Source of the DNA: Massilia sp. METH4
GTDB taxonomy: Bacteria > Pseudomonadota > Gammaproteobacteria > Burkholderiales > Burkholderiaceae_D
Direction: 5' to 3'
DNA: 64,000 nucleotides
Assembly (NCBI RefSeq): GCF_037094685.1
Contig: NZ_CP146614.1
Span: forward strand, 5,456,001-5,520,000
In this document: piece by piece, positions 23,250 through 32,491 of the stretch
How positions within the stretch are numbered: position 1 is the stretch's first letter
Layout of the letters: the number at the start of each line of letters is the position of its first letter
Position numbers and translations under genes: made by a program
Notes under the pieces: generated by a model
Database searches by the model: none
What the model was told of the DNA's origin: nothing
The model's input: only the letters and a program-made list of their open reading frames with translations

Positions 23250-24518
23250 TCAATTCTCGCCGGAGGCTTTTGGCGTTTCCTGATAAATCAACAATGGCTT
23301 TGCACCCTGGGTAATCGTATTTTCATCGATGACCACCTTGGTGACATTCTGCTGATTCGGCAGGTCGTACATGATATCGAGCAGCGCGTGCTCCAGGATC
23401 GAGCGCAGGCCGCGGGCGCCGGTCTTGCGGGCCAGCGCCTTGCGGGCAATGGCGTGCAGCGCGGCTGGGCGGATTTCCAGTTCGGCGCCTTCCATTTCCA
23501 GCAGCTTGCTGTACTGCTTGACCAGCGCGTTCTTCGGCTCGACCAGGATCTGGATCAGCGCCTCTTCCGTCAGTTCGGACAGCGTGGCGACCACCGGCAG
23601 GCGGCCCACCAGTTCCGGGATCAGGCCGAACTTGATCAGGTCTTCCGGCTCCGCTTCCATCAGGATGTCGCTGTTGGAACGCTGTTCCTTGCTCTTCACC
23701 GTGGCCGAGAAGCCGATGCCGCTCTTTTCCGAACGGTTCGAGATGATCTTGGCCAGGCCGTCGAAGGCGCCGCCGCAGATGAACATGATGTTCGTGGTGT
23801 CGATCTGCACGAAGTCCTGGTTCGGGTGCTTGCGGCCACCTTGCGGAGGCACGGAAGCCATCGTGCCTTCGATCAGCTTCAGGAGGGCCTGCTGCACGCC
23901 TTCACCGGATACGTCGCGCGTGATCGACGGGTTATCGGACTTGCGCGAGATCTTGTCGATCTCGTCGATGTAGACGATGCCGCGCTGGGCCTTCTCCACA
24001 TCGTAATTGCAGCTCTGCAGCAACTTCTGGATGATGTTCTCGACGTCTTCACCCACGTAGCCGGCTTCGGTCAGCGTGGTGGCATCGGCGATCACGAACG
24101 GCACGTTCAGCATGCGCGCGAGCGTCTGCGCCAGCAGCGTCTTGCCGGAACCGGTCGGGCCCACGAGCAGGATATTGCTCTTGGCCAGCTCGACGTCGTC
24201 CTTCTTGCCCAGGTGCTTCAGGCGTTTGTAGTGGTTGTACACCGCCACCGACAGGATGCGCTTGGCCGTCTGCTGGCCGATCACATACTGGTTCAGCAAC
24301 TCGGCGATCTCGTGCGGCGTCGGCAGGTCCGACTTGGCGCCCGTGACGGATTCGATGCTGGACGTCTCGTCGCGGATGATGTCATTGCACAAATCAATGC
24401 ACTCGTCGCAGATGAAGACGGAGGGCCCGGCGATCAGCTTCTTGACCTCGTGCTGGCTCTTGCCGCAGAAGGAGCAGTACAGAAGTTTTTCGCCGCTGGA
24501 AGATTTTTTGTCGGACAT
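23250..24518 (-). CDS. clpX: ATP-dependent Clp protease ATP-binding subunit ClpX
   Basis: A 422-residue AAA+ unfoldase that feeds substrates into ClpP. The N-terminal zinc-binding domain has two CxxC pairs ('CSFCGK', 'CDECIDLC'). Walker A is '[11 protein letters not shown]', Walker B is 'IVYIDEIDK', the pore loop is 'GYVGEDVE', sensor 2 is in the C-terminal '[10 protein letters not shown]', and the 'IGF' ClpP-docking loop appears as '[10 protein letters not shown]'. Length is that of E. coli ClpX. It lies downstream of clpP, but an intrinsic terminator lies between them, so clpX may also have its own promoter. Confidence 0.98.
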   Translation of the reverse strand: MSDKKSSSGEKLLYCSFCGKSQHEVKKLIAGPSVFICDECIDLCNDIIRDETSSIESVTGAKSDLPTPHEIAELLNQYVIGQQTAKRILSVAVYNHYKRLKHLGKKDDVELAKSNILLVGPTGSGKTLLAQTLARMLNVPFVIADATTLTEAGYVGEDVENIIQKLLQSCNYDVEKAQRGIVYIDEIDKISRKSDNPSITRDVSGEGVQQALLKLIEGTMASVPPQGGRKHPNQDFVQIDTTNIMFICGGAFDGLAKIISNRSEKSGIGFSATVKSKEQRSNSDILMEAEPEDLIKFGLIPELVGRLPVVATLSELTEEALIQILVEPKNALVKQYSKLLEMEGAELEIRPAALHAIARKALARKTGARGLRSILEHALLDIMYDLPNQQNVTKVVIDENTITQGAKPLLIYQETPKASGEN

Positions 24519-24669
24519 GGGACGTTTTCTTTAGTTACAAGAATGGGTGTTGCAGTACAAGTTGCTAACTGAACCGCTGTTATGGCAAGCGATGTTACGA
24601 CACACGATGCGCGAACCGGTGCGCATGTGATGAGGCAAGAAGTCCTGCACACAACCACATGCTACCCGA

Positions 24670-24710
24670 AATAAAAATAAAACGCCCGGAACGGTGTGGC
24701 GTCCGGGCGT
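24670..24710 (-). terminator. Terminator between clpP and clpX
   Basis: A perfect 9-bp ACGCCCGGA/TCCGGGCGT stem (24682-24710) is followed on the minus strand by TTTATTTTTATTT. It is 58 bases past the clpP stop and about 150 bases before clpX. Partial read-through would set the ClpP to ClpX ratio. Confidence 0.82.
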
Positions 24711-24767
24711 ATATTTCGCGTTTTCGCTGCGACGCGCTCGCCACGGAGCAGCCCCGCTTGCGCTCGA

Positions 24768-25394
24768 TCAAGCGCGGGTCGTCAACACCTTGTCGATCAA
24801 GCCATATTCCGCCGCCTCGTCACCGGACATGAAACGGTCGCGATCGGTATCCTTGGCAATCTGATCGATCGTCTGGCCGGTGCGCTCGGCCAGGATACTG
24901 TTCAGGCGATGGCGCAGGTACAGGATTTCCTTGGCCTGGATTTCGATGTCCGAAGCCTGGCCCTGGGAACCGCCGGACGGCTGGTGGATCATGATGCGCG
25001 AATTCGGCAGCGAGAAACGCTTGCCCTTGGCGCCGGCGGCCAGCAGGAACGCGCCCATCGACGCGGCCATGCCGGTGCACAGCGTCGATACGTCGGGTTT
25101 GATGAACTGCATCGTATCGAAGATCGCCAGGCCGGCCGAAACGGAGCCACCGGGCGAATTGATGTACAGCGAAATATCCTTGTCGGGATTTTCGCTTTCC
25201 AGGAACAGCAGCTGTGCCACGATCAGGTTGGCCATCTGGTCGTTGACGGGGCCGACCATGAAAATCACGCGCTCTTTCAACAGGCGCGAGTAGATGTCAT
25301 ACGAGCGCTCGCCACGGCCGCTCTGTTCGATAACCATCGGCACCAGGCCGAGCATTTCCGTGTCCAGTGCCGGATTGCGGTTCATTCCGATCAT
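24768..25394 (-). CDS. clpP: ATP-dependent Clp protease proteolytic subunit ClpP
   Basis: A 208-residue serine protease that forms the double-heptamer chamber of ClpXP/ClpAP. The catalytic triad is visible: S112 in 'GMAASMGAF', H137 in 'MIHQPSGG', and the aspartate in '[11 protein letters not shown]'. The ATG at 25394 is preceded by AAGGAAAAGGA; a second ATG three codons later is nearly as good. The longer frame to 25481 would run through a strong hairpin and is rejected. The order tig-clpP-clpX is standard. Confidence 0.97.
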   Translation of the reverse strand: MIGMNRNPALDTEMLGLVPMVIEQSGRGERSYDIYSRLLKERVIFMVGPVNDQMANLIVAQLLFLESENPDKDISLYINSPGGSVSAGLAIFDTMQFIKPDVSTLCTGMAASMGAFLLAAGAKGKRFSLPNSRIMIHQPSGGSQGQASDIEIQAKEILYLRHRLNSILAERTGQTIDQIAKDTDRDRFMSGDEAAEYGLIDKVLTTRA

Positions 25395-25412
25395 TCCTTT
25401 TCCTTGTGAAGC

Positions 25413-25456
25413 GCACCGGCCGGCTGACTCCTTGGATAAAGCCAGCCGGCCGGTGC
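25413..25456 (-). promoter_or_regulatory. Long perfect hairpin in the clpP leader
   Basis: Perfect 14-bp arms GCACCGGCCGGCTG (25413-25426) and CAGCCGGCCGGTGC (25443-25456) enclose 16 bases. On the minus-strand transcript, it ends 19 bases before the clpP start codon and next to its ribosome site. No T run follows, so it is not a normal terminator. It may be a processing or stability element between tig and clpP. Confidence 0.6.
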
Positions 25457-25534
25457 CGGATGTTAGCAGGGGACTACGCACCCGACAAAACCTTCATGGC
25501 TCGCCCTGGAGGTTTGGTCAGGCGCTCTAGCGAC

Positions 25535-26875
25535 TTAGCCCTGTGCTGCGCTTCCCATCAGTTCGTCGAACGGGACTTCCTTGGTCGACGTCTTCGACAG
25601 GCCCAGGACGTAAGTGACGACGTTTTCTTCCAATACAAGGGCTTCCACTTCAGCCAGGCGGCGGCGGTCGCTGTAGTAGTACTTCAGCACTTCGCGCGGA
25701 TCTTCGTAGCTTTGTGCGAAGTCTTCGATCTGCGCCTTCACCTGGTCAGGCGTGGCTTGCAGTTCGTTGTCGCCGACCAGCTTCGACAGGATCAGGCCCA
25801 GGCGCACGCGGCGCTCGGCCTTGTCCTTGAACAGCTCCGGTGGGAATGGTACATCTTTTACGTTCATGCCGCGGGCCGCCATGTCCTGGCGGGTCATCTC
25901 GGCCAGGCGTTCGGTATCCTGGTCGATCAGCGCCTGGGGCACGTCCAGCTTGGCGGTCGCCACCAGGGCGTCCATCACGGCTTCCTTGTTGCGCGCCTTG
26001 ACGCGGCCGTTCACTTCGCGTTCCAGGTTGACCTTGATGTCTTCGCGCATCTTGGCCAGGTCGCCATCGGCCACGCCCAGCGACTTGGCGAATTCGGCGT
26101 CGACTTCCGGCAGGTGTGCCCATTCCAGCTTCTTCAGCGTGATGGTGAACTCGGCGGTCTTGCCGGCCACGTCCTTGCCGTGGTAATCCTCGGGGAAGGC
26201 CAGCGGGAAGGTTTTGGCCTCGCCCACTTTCAGGCCCACGGTCGCTGCTTCGAATTCCGGCAGCATGCGGCCTTCGCCCAGCACGAACACGTAGTCTTCG
26301 GCCTTGCCGCCAGCGAACTCTTCACCGTCGATCTTGCCCACGAAGTCCACGGTCACGCGGTCGCCGTTGGCGGCCACGGCTTCGCCGCCGTCGCCATGCT
26401 CGCCTGCCTCACCCTTGGTGTGGAAGTGCACGCGCTGCTTGCGCAGGATGTCGATCGTCTTGTCGATCTCGACGTCGGTGACGGACGATTTCACGGTCTC
26501 GATCTCGACCTGGGACAGATCGCCGATTTCCACTTCCGGGTATACCTCGAAGGTGGCATCGAAAGTCAGCTGGCCTTCCGGCGAGCCTTCCTTCGGCTCG
26601 ATCTTCGGGAAGCCGGCAACGCGCAGGTTGTTTTCATTGGCGGCGTCGTTGAAGGCGCGGCCCACCTTGTCGTTCAGGACTTCGGTCTCGATCTGGTAGC
26701 CGTACTGGGCTGCCACCATCTTCATCGGCACCTTGCCCGGGCGGAAGCCGGGAGCGCGCGCGGACTTGGCCTGCACCTTCAGGCGCTTTTCCACTTCGGA
26801 ACGGACGTCCGACAGCGGGAAGGAAATCGTGATACGGCGTTCGAGTTTGCCCAAGTTTTCGACAGCAGTTGCCAT
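25535..26875 (-). CDS. tig: Trigger factor
   Basis: A 446-residue ribosome-bound chaperone and prolyl isomerase that meets nascent chains at the exit tunnel. The ribosome-binding signature appears near residue 44 as '[17 protein letters not shown]'. The FKBP-type PPIase domain follows with '[25 protein letters not shown]', then the long helical C-terminal arms. The ATG at 26875 has a GGACG site; upstream in-frame codons run into tRNA-Leu. Length matches the family. It starts 31 bases after tRNA-Leu and heads the tig-clpP-clpX group. Confidence 0.97.
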   Translation of the reverse strand: MATAVENLGKLERRITISFPLSDVRSEVEKRLKVQAKSARAPGFRPGKVPMKMVAAQYGYQIETEVLNDKVGRAFNDAANENNLRVAGFPKIEPKEGSPEGQLTFDATFEVYPEVEIGDLSQVEIETVKSSVTDVEIDKTIDILRKQRVHFHTKGEAGEHGDGGEAVAANGDRVTVDFVGKIDGEEFAGGKAEDYVFVLGEGRMLPEFEAATVGLKVGEAKTFPLAFPEDYHGKDVAGKTAEFTITLKKLEWAHLPEVDAEFAKSLGVADGDLAKMREDIKVNLEREVNGRVKARNKEAVMDALVATAKLDVPQALIDQDTERLAEMTRQDMAARGMNVKDVPFPPELFKDKAERRVRLGLILSKLVGDNELQATPDQVKAQIEDFAQSYEDPREVLKYYYSDRRRLAEVEALVLEENVVTYVLGLSKTSTKEVPFDELMGSAAQG

Positions 26876-26906
26876 GTAAAAATCGTCCAAAAAATTATGA
26901 ATACTG

Positions 26907-26993
26907 TGGTGCGAGGAGGGGGACTCGAACCCCCACACCATTGCTGGCGTCAGGACCTAAACCTGGTGCGTCTACCAATTTCGCCATCCTCGC
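26907..26993 (-). tRNA. tRNA-Leu (TAG)
   Basis: An 87-base class-II tRNA with a long variable arm and encoded CCA. Acceptor GCGAGGA/TCCTCGC, D-loop 'GGCGAAATTGGTAGACGC', anticodon loop TTTAGGT (anticodon TAG) and T-arm GGTTCGAGTCC are clear. The outermost anticodon-stem pair is a C-A mismatch. It lies immediately upstream of tig on the same strand. Confidence 0.95.
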
Positions 26994-27091
26994 GCATGAA
27001 TTGATGCCTACTTGATGCTTGCCTGGGACCCTCGGAAGACCGCCGCGCGTGGCGCGGCGTCTTTCGGAGGCCCCAATTTGCACAAAAGCAA

Positions 27092-27123
27092 AGGGCGACC
27101 ATTAAGTGAAAACGGGTCGCCCT
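27092..27123 (-). terminator. Possible terminator of the RND operon
   Basis: Perfect 9-bp arms AGGGCGACC (27092-27100) and GGTCGCCCT (27115-27123) with a 14-base loop. The minus-strand tail is TTGCTTTTG, only moderately T-rich. It lies about 150 bases past the RND permease stop. The rest of the 26994-27274 gap holds a GC-rich hairpin at about 27035-27065 and no gene. Confidence 0.5.
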
Positions 27124-27274
27124 ACCCTGCGGATCACAGGGGCTTTCAACTTCAACACGGCATTTTACTGGGTTTTCCAAAAAATGGGGATGGAATTTTG
27201 ACCTTTAGCCAACTCAACTGGAACTGATCCATTAATAAGCCGGCTTGCAGATCGACCCACCCCCCATTTCATTT

Positions 27275-30200
27275 TCAGCGGACGGGTTTCCGGACGCGGA
27301 ACCACGCCGCGTACAGCGCCGGCAGGAACAGCAAGGTCAGCGCCGTCGCCAGCACCAATCCACCCATGATCGCCACCGCCATCGGCCCCCAGAACACCGA
27401 GCGTGACAGCGGGATCATCGCCAGCGCCGCGGCGGCGGCCGTCAGCAGGATCGGCCGGCAGCGCCGCACGGCCGATTCCACGATCGCGTCCCACGGCGCC
27501 GCGCCCGCCTGGATGTCCTGCTCGATCTGGTCGACGAGGATCACCGAGTTGCGGATGATCATGCCGAACAGCGCGATGATGCCGAGGTTGGCCACGAAAC
27601 CCAGCGGCCGGCCCAGCAGCAGCAGCGCGAAGGCGGCGCCGGCGACGCCCAGCGGGCCGGTAAGGAACACCAGCAGCGAACGCGAAAAGCTGTGCAGTTG
27701 CAGCATCAGCAGCGTGAAGATCAGGAACAGCGCCAACGGCAGGTTCACGGCGATCGATTGCTCGGCTTCGCCCGAATCCGACGCGGCGCCCTTCTCCTCG
27801 ATCTTGTAGCCGGCCGGCAGCCGGGAGCGCAGGTCGGCCAGATCGGGGTTGATCTGGCCCGATACGGTCGGCCCCTGGATGCCTTCCACGACGTCGGCTT
27901 GCACGGTGATGGCCCATTCGCGGCCCAGGCGCCAGACGACGCCCGGCTCCCACACGAAGTGCACGCGCGCCAGCTGCGAGATCGGCACCGACCTGCCGCC
28001 TGCCGTGGGGACGTTGGTGTTGTTCAGGATCTCGATGGTCTGGCGCTCCGCCAGGGGCTGCCGCACCTGGATATCGATCAGGCGAATGCCCTCGCGGAAC
28101 TGGCCGACGACGGTGCCGGACAGGACCGTGTTCGCGACCCGCATCACGGTCTGCGTCGTCACCCCCAGGGCGCGCATGCGATCCTGGTCCAGGTCCAGCC
28201 GCAGTACTTTCACCGACTCGTTCCAGTTGTCGTTGACGCCGACCGTGTTCGGGTTGGCGCGCACGATGTCCTTCACCTGGTCGGCGATGGCACGCACTTT
28301 CTCGACCTCGGTGCCGGTCACGCGGAACTGCACCGGGTACGGCACCGGCGGTCCGTTCGGCAGCAGTTTCACGCGCCCCCGGACCTCGGGAAAGTCCTCA
28401 TGAAACACCTGCGTGATCTTCTTTTGCAGCTCGGCGCGCGCCGCCAGGTCCTTGGGCAGCACGACGATCTGCGACACGTTCGATTGCGGGAATATCTGGT
28501 CGAGCGGCAGGTAGAAGCGCGGGCTGCCGGTACCGACATAGCTCGTCACCGACACCACGCCCGGCTGCTGGCGGATGAAGGCTTCGAACTTCTTGACCTG
28601 CGCCTCGTTGGCGGCGAACGCCGTGCCTTCCGGCGACCACATTTCCACCATCAGTTCCGGGCGCGACGAGTCCGGGAAGAACTGCTTCTCGATGAAATTG
28701 AAGCCGTACACGCCCAACGCGAAGACCAGCAGGGTGGCGCCGATCGTCGTCTTGCGCCATTCCACGCACCAGGTCACCACGCGGCGGAATTTCCGGTAAC
28801 CCGGCGTGTCGAACACATCGTGGCCATGCTCGCCTTCCGCGTGCGGCCGCACCTTCAGCAGCACATAGCCGATGTAGGGCGTGAAGACGACGGCCGCCAC
28901 CCATGAAGTGATCAGCGCAATGGCGTTCACCGAGAACAGCGAGAACGTGTACTCGCCGGCCGCGGACTTGGCCAGCCCGATCGGCAGGAAGCCGGCAACC
29001 GTGATCAGGGTGCCCGTCAGCATCGGGAATGCGGTGGATGTGTACGCGTAGGTGGCCGCCTCCAGCCGCGACAGCCCTTCCTCCATCTTCCGCACCATCA
29101 TCTCGACGGCGATGATCGCGTCGTCGACCAGGAGACCCAGGGCGATGATCAGCGCGCCCAGCGAGATCTTGTGCAGGTCGATGTTCAGCATGCGCATGAA
29201 CAGGAACGTCACGGCCAGTACCAGCGGAATGGTCAGCGCCACCACGAGGCCGGGCCGCACGTCCAGCCGCAGCTTCGGCTTGGTGTGCAGGCCCAGCGAC
29301 ACGAAGCTGACGGCCAGCACGATCAGCACGGCCTCGATCAGCGTGTGCACGAATTCGCCCACGGACGCGGTAACGGCCTGCGGCTGGTCCGACACCCGTT
29401 CCAGCTCGATGCCGACGGGGAGCTTGCCCTTCAGGTCGGACACCGTCTGTTCGAGCGCCTTGCCCATTTCGATGATGTTGCCGCCCTTTTCCATGGACAC
29501 GCCCAGGCCGATCACTTCCTTGCCGTTGAAGCGCATCTTGTCGCGCGGCGGGTCCTGGTAGCCGCGCTTCACGGTGGCGAAGTCGCCCAGGCGGAACGTG
29601 GTGCCGTTGGCGCGCAGTTCCAGGTTTTCCAGGTCCTCGACCGTCGTCAGCGCGCCGGTCACGCGCACCTGCAGGTTGTCGGTGGGCGTGACCAGCGTGC
29701 CGGTCGCCTCGATGGTGTTCTGCGTGGCGATCTGGTTGACGATCTGCTCGAACGGTATGCCCAGCTGGGCGAACTTCTGGTGCGAGAATTCGATGTCGAT
29801 CTTCTCGTCCTGCACGCCGAACAGCTCGACCTTCGATACCTTGCCCACGCGCAGCAGTTGCTGGCGCACGAAGTCCGCGTAATCCTTCATCTCGGCATAG
29901 GTGAAGCCGTCGCCGGAGAGCGCGAAGATGGAGCCGTACGTATCGCCGAATTCATCGTTGAAGGTCGGGCCGATCACGCCCTGCGGCAACGTGCCGGCGA
30001 TATCGCCCACCTTCTTGCGCACCTGGTACCAGGCATTGCTGGTTTCCTTCGGCGGCGTCGATTCGCGCAGCGACAGGAGGATCAGCGTCTGGCCCGGCTT
30101 CGAATAGCTGCTGATCTCGTCGATGTACGGCGTTTCCTGCAGCTTCTTTTCCAGCTTGTCGGTGACCTGGTTCGCCATCTGCAGCGCCGTGGCGCCCGGC

Positions 30201-30364
30201 CAGAACGCCTGCACGACCATCACCCGGAACGTGAAGGGGGGATCTTCGTCCTGCCCCAGGTTCTTGTAGCTGAGCATGCCGCCGATCAGCATCACGGCGA
30301 TCAGGTAGCGCGTCAGCGGGATGTGTTCGAGCGCCCACCGCGACAGGTTGAAGCCCCTCATCAT
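27275..30364 (-). CDS. RND efflux transporter, inner-membrane permease
   Basis: A 1029-residue AcrB-superfamily proton antiporter. The N-terminal membrane helix precedes the two large periplasmic loops (porter and docking domains). The proton-relay pair in helix 4 is present in 'GLLVDDAIIAVE'. A second helical bundle follows 'LALFLIFTLLMLQLHSFSRSLLVFL', with 'GIIALFGMIIRNSVILVDQI' and 'AAAALAMIPLSRSVFWGPMAVAIMGG' near the end. Its start codon overlaps the stop of the adaptor gene as ATGA, so the two are coupled. There is no outer-membrane channel or local regulator, so it must use a TolC-like protein from elsewhere. The sequence looks like the multidrug (HAE-1) rather than the metal (CzcA) branch; the substrate is unknown. 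Confidence 0.93.
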   Translation of the reverse strand: MMRGFNLSRWALEHIPLTRYLIAVMLIGGMLSYKNLGQDEDPPFTFRVMVVQAFWPGATALQMANQVTDKLEKKLQETPYIDEISSYSKPGQTLILLSLRESTPPKETSNAWYQVRKKVGDIAGTLPQGVIGPTFNDEFGDTYGSIFALSGDGFTYAEMKDYADFVRQQLLRVGKVSKVELFGVQDEKIDIEFSHQKFAQLGIPFEQIVNQIATQNTIEATGTLVTPTDNLQVRVTGALTTVEDLENLELRANGTTFRLGDFATVKRGYQDPPRDKMRFNGKEVIGLGVSMEKGGNIIEMGKALEQTVSDLKGKLPVGIELERVSDQPQAVTASVGEFVHTLIEAVLIVLAVSFVSLGLHTKPKLRLDVRPGLVVALTIPLVLAVTFLFMRMLNIDLHKISLGALIIALGLLVDDAIIAVEMMVRKMEEGLSRLEAATYAYTSTAFPMLTGTLITVAGFLPIGLAKSAAGEYTFSLFSVNAIALITSWVAAVVFTPYIGYVLLKVRPHAEGEHGHDVFDTPGYRKFRRVVTWCVEWRKTTIGATLLVFALGVYGFNFIEKQFFPDSSRPELMVEMWSPEGTAFAANEAQVKKFEAFIRQQPGVVSVTSYVGTGSPRFYLPLDQIFPQSNVSQIVVLPKDLAARAELQKKITQVFHEDFPEVRGRVKLLPNGPPVPYPVQFRVTGTEVEKVRAIADQVKDIVRANPNTVGVNDNWNESVKVLRLDLDQDRMRALGVTTQTVMRVANTVLSGTVVGQFREGIRLIDIQVRQPLAERQTIEILNNTNVPTAGGRSVPISQLARVHFVWEPGVVWRLGREWAITVQADVVEGIQGPTVSGQINPDLADLRSRLPAGYKIEEKGAASDSGEAEQSIAVNLPLALFLIFTLLMLQLHSFSRSLLVFLTGPLGVAGAAFALLLLGRPLGFVANLGIIALFGMIIRNSVILVDQIEQDIQAGAAPWDAIVESAVRRCRPILLTAAAAALAMIPLSRSVFWGPMAVAIMGGLVLATALTLLFLPALYAAWFRVRKPVR

Positions 30365-31458
30365 GCCCCCTTGGCGGGTGCCGCGGCCTTGGGAACGTCA
30401 TCTCCCAGGATGCGCACCTTCTGGCCCGGCTTGAGCAGGTGCACGCCTGCCGTCACGACCGTCTGCCCGGGCGCCACGCCGCTGTCCAGGACCAGGTCGT
30501 TGCCGTCGGCGGCCGCCACGGTCACGGGCACCAGCCGCACGACGCCCTTTTCCACCACCCACACGGAGGTGGCATTACGTTCATGGAACAGGGCGGAGAG
30601 CGGCACCTTGATCTTCGGCTCCCCCTTCGATGCGAATTGCACCACCGCCGTCATGCCCAGCTTGGCCTGGGTCAGCGTCGGCGGCAGCGTTACTTTGAAC
30701 GCATAGGTGCGGGTGGCGGGGTCGGCCACCGGGGACACCTCGCGGATTTTCGCGGGCACCGCCTCGTCCGGCGCCGCCCACAGCTTGACGTGCACGTCGC
30801 TGACCTTGCGCAGCGCGTCGACCCGGTCTTCGGGCACGCCGAATACGACTTCCTTCTCGTCCGTGCGCGCCACCGTAACGACCGGCGCGCCGGCAGCCAC
30901 CACCTGCCCTGCTTCGGCCGCCACCTGCGTAACGACGCCATCGACGTCCGACACCAGCGTCGCGTAGCCCGCCTGGTTCGACTGTTCGCGATAGCCCGCC
31001 TGGGCGGCATCGACCTGGGCCTGGGCGGCGCGCAGGCTCGACTCCTTCTCGTCCAGCACGGCCTGGGCGACGAAGTTCTGCGCGCGCAGTTCACGGTAGC
31101 GCTTCACGTCCGCCGCCGCCAGGTCGCGCGTCGTCTCGGCCGCGCGCAGCGTGGCCAGGGCCTGGGCCTGGCCCAGCCTCAGGTCCTGCGGGTCCAGCTG
31201 CATCAGGGCCTGGCCCTTGCGTACCACCGTGCCGACATCGACCTTGCGGGTCACGATCTTGCCCGGCACGCGAAAACCCAGCTGCGACTGGTATCGGGCC
31301 CGCACCTCGCCGGAAAACTCCGCGTTCACGTCCACGTCGGAACTTTGCAGCACGATCGCGCGCACGGGGCGGATATCCTCCGTCTTTTCCGGCGGCTTGG
31401 AGCAGGCGGCCAGCAGCACGGCGGCCGCCGCGATCAGGTAAGGCTTCAGGACTTGCAC
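30361..31458 (-). CDS. RND efflux periplasmic adaptor lipoprotein
   Basis: A 365-residue membrane-fusion protein. The GTG start at 31458 has an AAAGGA site seven bases upstream and gives a lipoprotein signal with the lipobox 'LLAAC' (cysteine near residue 19), so it is anchored in the inner membrane. Typical MFP parts follow: the barrel-sandwich/lipoyl halves ('GTVVRKGQALMQLDPQD', 'DVDGVVTQVAAEAGQVVAAGAPVVTV'), the helical hairpin between them, a beta-barrel and a membrane-proximal domain. It bridges the permease and an outer-membrane channel. It is first in the operon; a TATAAT-containing promoter lies about 115 bases upstream. Confidence 0.93.
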   Translation of the reverse strand: MQVLKPYLIAAAAVLLAACSKPPEKTEDIRPVRAIVLQSSDVDVNAEFSGEVRARYQSQLGFRVPGKIVTRKVDVGTVVRKGQALMQLDPQDLRLGQAQALATLRAAETTRDLAAADVKRYRELRAQNFVAQAVLDEKESSLRAAQAQVDAAQAGYREQSNQAGYATLVSDVDGVVTQVAAEAGQVVAAGAPVVTVARTDEKEVVFGVPEDRVDALRKVSDVHVKLWAAPDEAVPAKIREVSPVADPATRTYAFKVTLPPTLTQAKLGMTAVVQFASKGEPKIKVPLSALFHERNATSVWVVEKGVVRLVPVTVAAADGNDLVLDSGVAPGQTVVTAGVHLLKPGQKVRILGDDVPKAAAPAKGA

Positions 31459-31555
31459 GATATATTCCTTTACTCTGGTTCGGCTGCAATTGCGGCGGTT
31501 ACGCCAAGCCACTATGATTGCGGGCGAATTGGAATGACTTTCCGATAATTATTAA

Positions 31556-31602
31556 TATTCGAATAAGCTGAAAATTATAGACGTGGCGCTCCGCTTTGAA
31601 AA
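31556..31602 (-). promoter_or_regulatory. Promoter and palindrome of the RND operon
   Basis: On the minus strand TTTTCA (31597-31602), a 17-base spacer and a perfect TATAAT (31574-31579). Just downstream, near the start point, lies the perfect 10-base palindrome TATTCGAATA (31556-31565), a candidate operator. The hpnC gene reads away on the other strand. Confidence 0.6.
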
Positions 31603-31635
31603 TGACTTTCGCGTCAGTTAGCCACGCGCACTCCT

Positions 31636-32457
31636 ATGGCAGTCGATCACTATGAAAACTTTCCCGTCGCGTCGCTGCTGCTACCACGCCGGCTGGTACC
31701 CGCCGTGCAGGCCATCTATGCGTTCGCGCGCGGCGCCGACGACGTTGCCGACGAGGGCGACGCGACACCCGAACAGCGCCTGGCCGCGCTGAGCGAATAC
31801 GAGGCCGCGCTGGTGCACATCGAACTGGGCGCGCCGCCGGCCGATCCGGTATTCCAGCGCCTGGCTGCGGCGATCGCCGCGCACCAGCTGCCGCTGCGCC
31901 CCTTCCACGACCTGCTCTCGGCCTTCCGGCAGGACGTGACGGTAACGCGCTACGCGACCTACGACGAACTGCTCGACTATTGCCGGCGCTCGGCGAACCC
32001 GGTGGGCGTGCTGATGCTGCACCTGTACGGCGCCGCGACGCCGGAGAACGTGCGCGACTCGGACGCGATCTGCACCGCGCTCCAGCTGATCAACTTCTGG
32101 CAGGACGTGGCGATCGACCAGAACAAGGAGCGCATCTACATTCCGATGGAAGACCTGGCGCGGTTCCTGGTCTCGCCGGCGCACCTGCACGACCCGGCCG
32201 GCCACGGCAAGTGGCGCGCGCTGATGCGCTTCGAGGTGGAGCGCACGCGCGCCCTGATGCTGTCCGGCGCGCCGCTGGCGTGGCGCCTGCCGGGCCGCAT
32301 CGGCCTGGAACTGCGCCTCGTCGTACACGGCGGCCTGCGCATTCTCGAAGCGATCGAGGAAGTCGACTACGACGTGTTCCGGCGCCGACCGGTGCTGCGG
32401 CGGGCCGACTGGCTGAAGATTTTCTGGCGCGCTCTGCGGCCCGCGCCGTTAGAATAG
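31636..32457 (+). CDS. hpnC: Squalene synthase HpnC (hydroxysqualene synthase)
   Basis: A 273-residue all-helical trans-isoprenyl diphosphate synthase. In the three-enzyme bacterial route, HpnD makes presqualene diphosphate, HpnC converts it to hydroxysqualene and HpnE reduces this to squalene. The first Asp-rich motif is 'GADDVADEGD' and the second is 'NFWQDVAIDQNKERIYIP'. The start 'MAVDHYENFPVASLLLP' is typical of HpnC. It is first of three consecutive genes, followed by hpnD after 34 bases. Confidence 0.95.
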   Translation: MAVDHYENFPVASLLLPRRLVPAVQAIYAFARGADDVADEGDATPEQRLAALSEYEAALVHIELGAPPADPVFQRLAAAIAAHQLPLRPFHDLLSAFRQDVTVTRYATYDELLDYCRRSANPVGVLMLHLYGAATPENVRDSDAICTALQLINFWQDVAIDQNKERIYIPMEDLARFLVSPAHLHDPAGHGKWRALMRFEVERTRALMLSGAPLAWRLPGRIGLELRLVVHGGLRILEAIEEVDYDVFRRRPVLRRADWLKIFWRALRPAPLE

Positions 32458-32491
32458 CGCCTTCGATCGCGCAATATTGCAAAATAACTAC

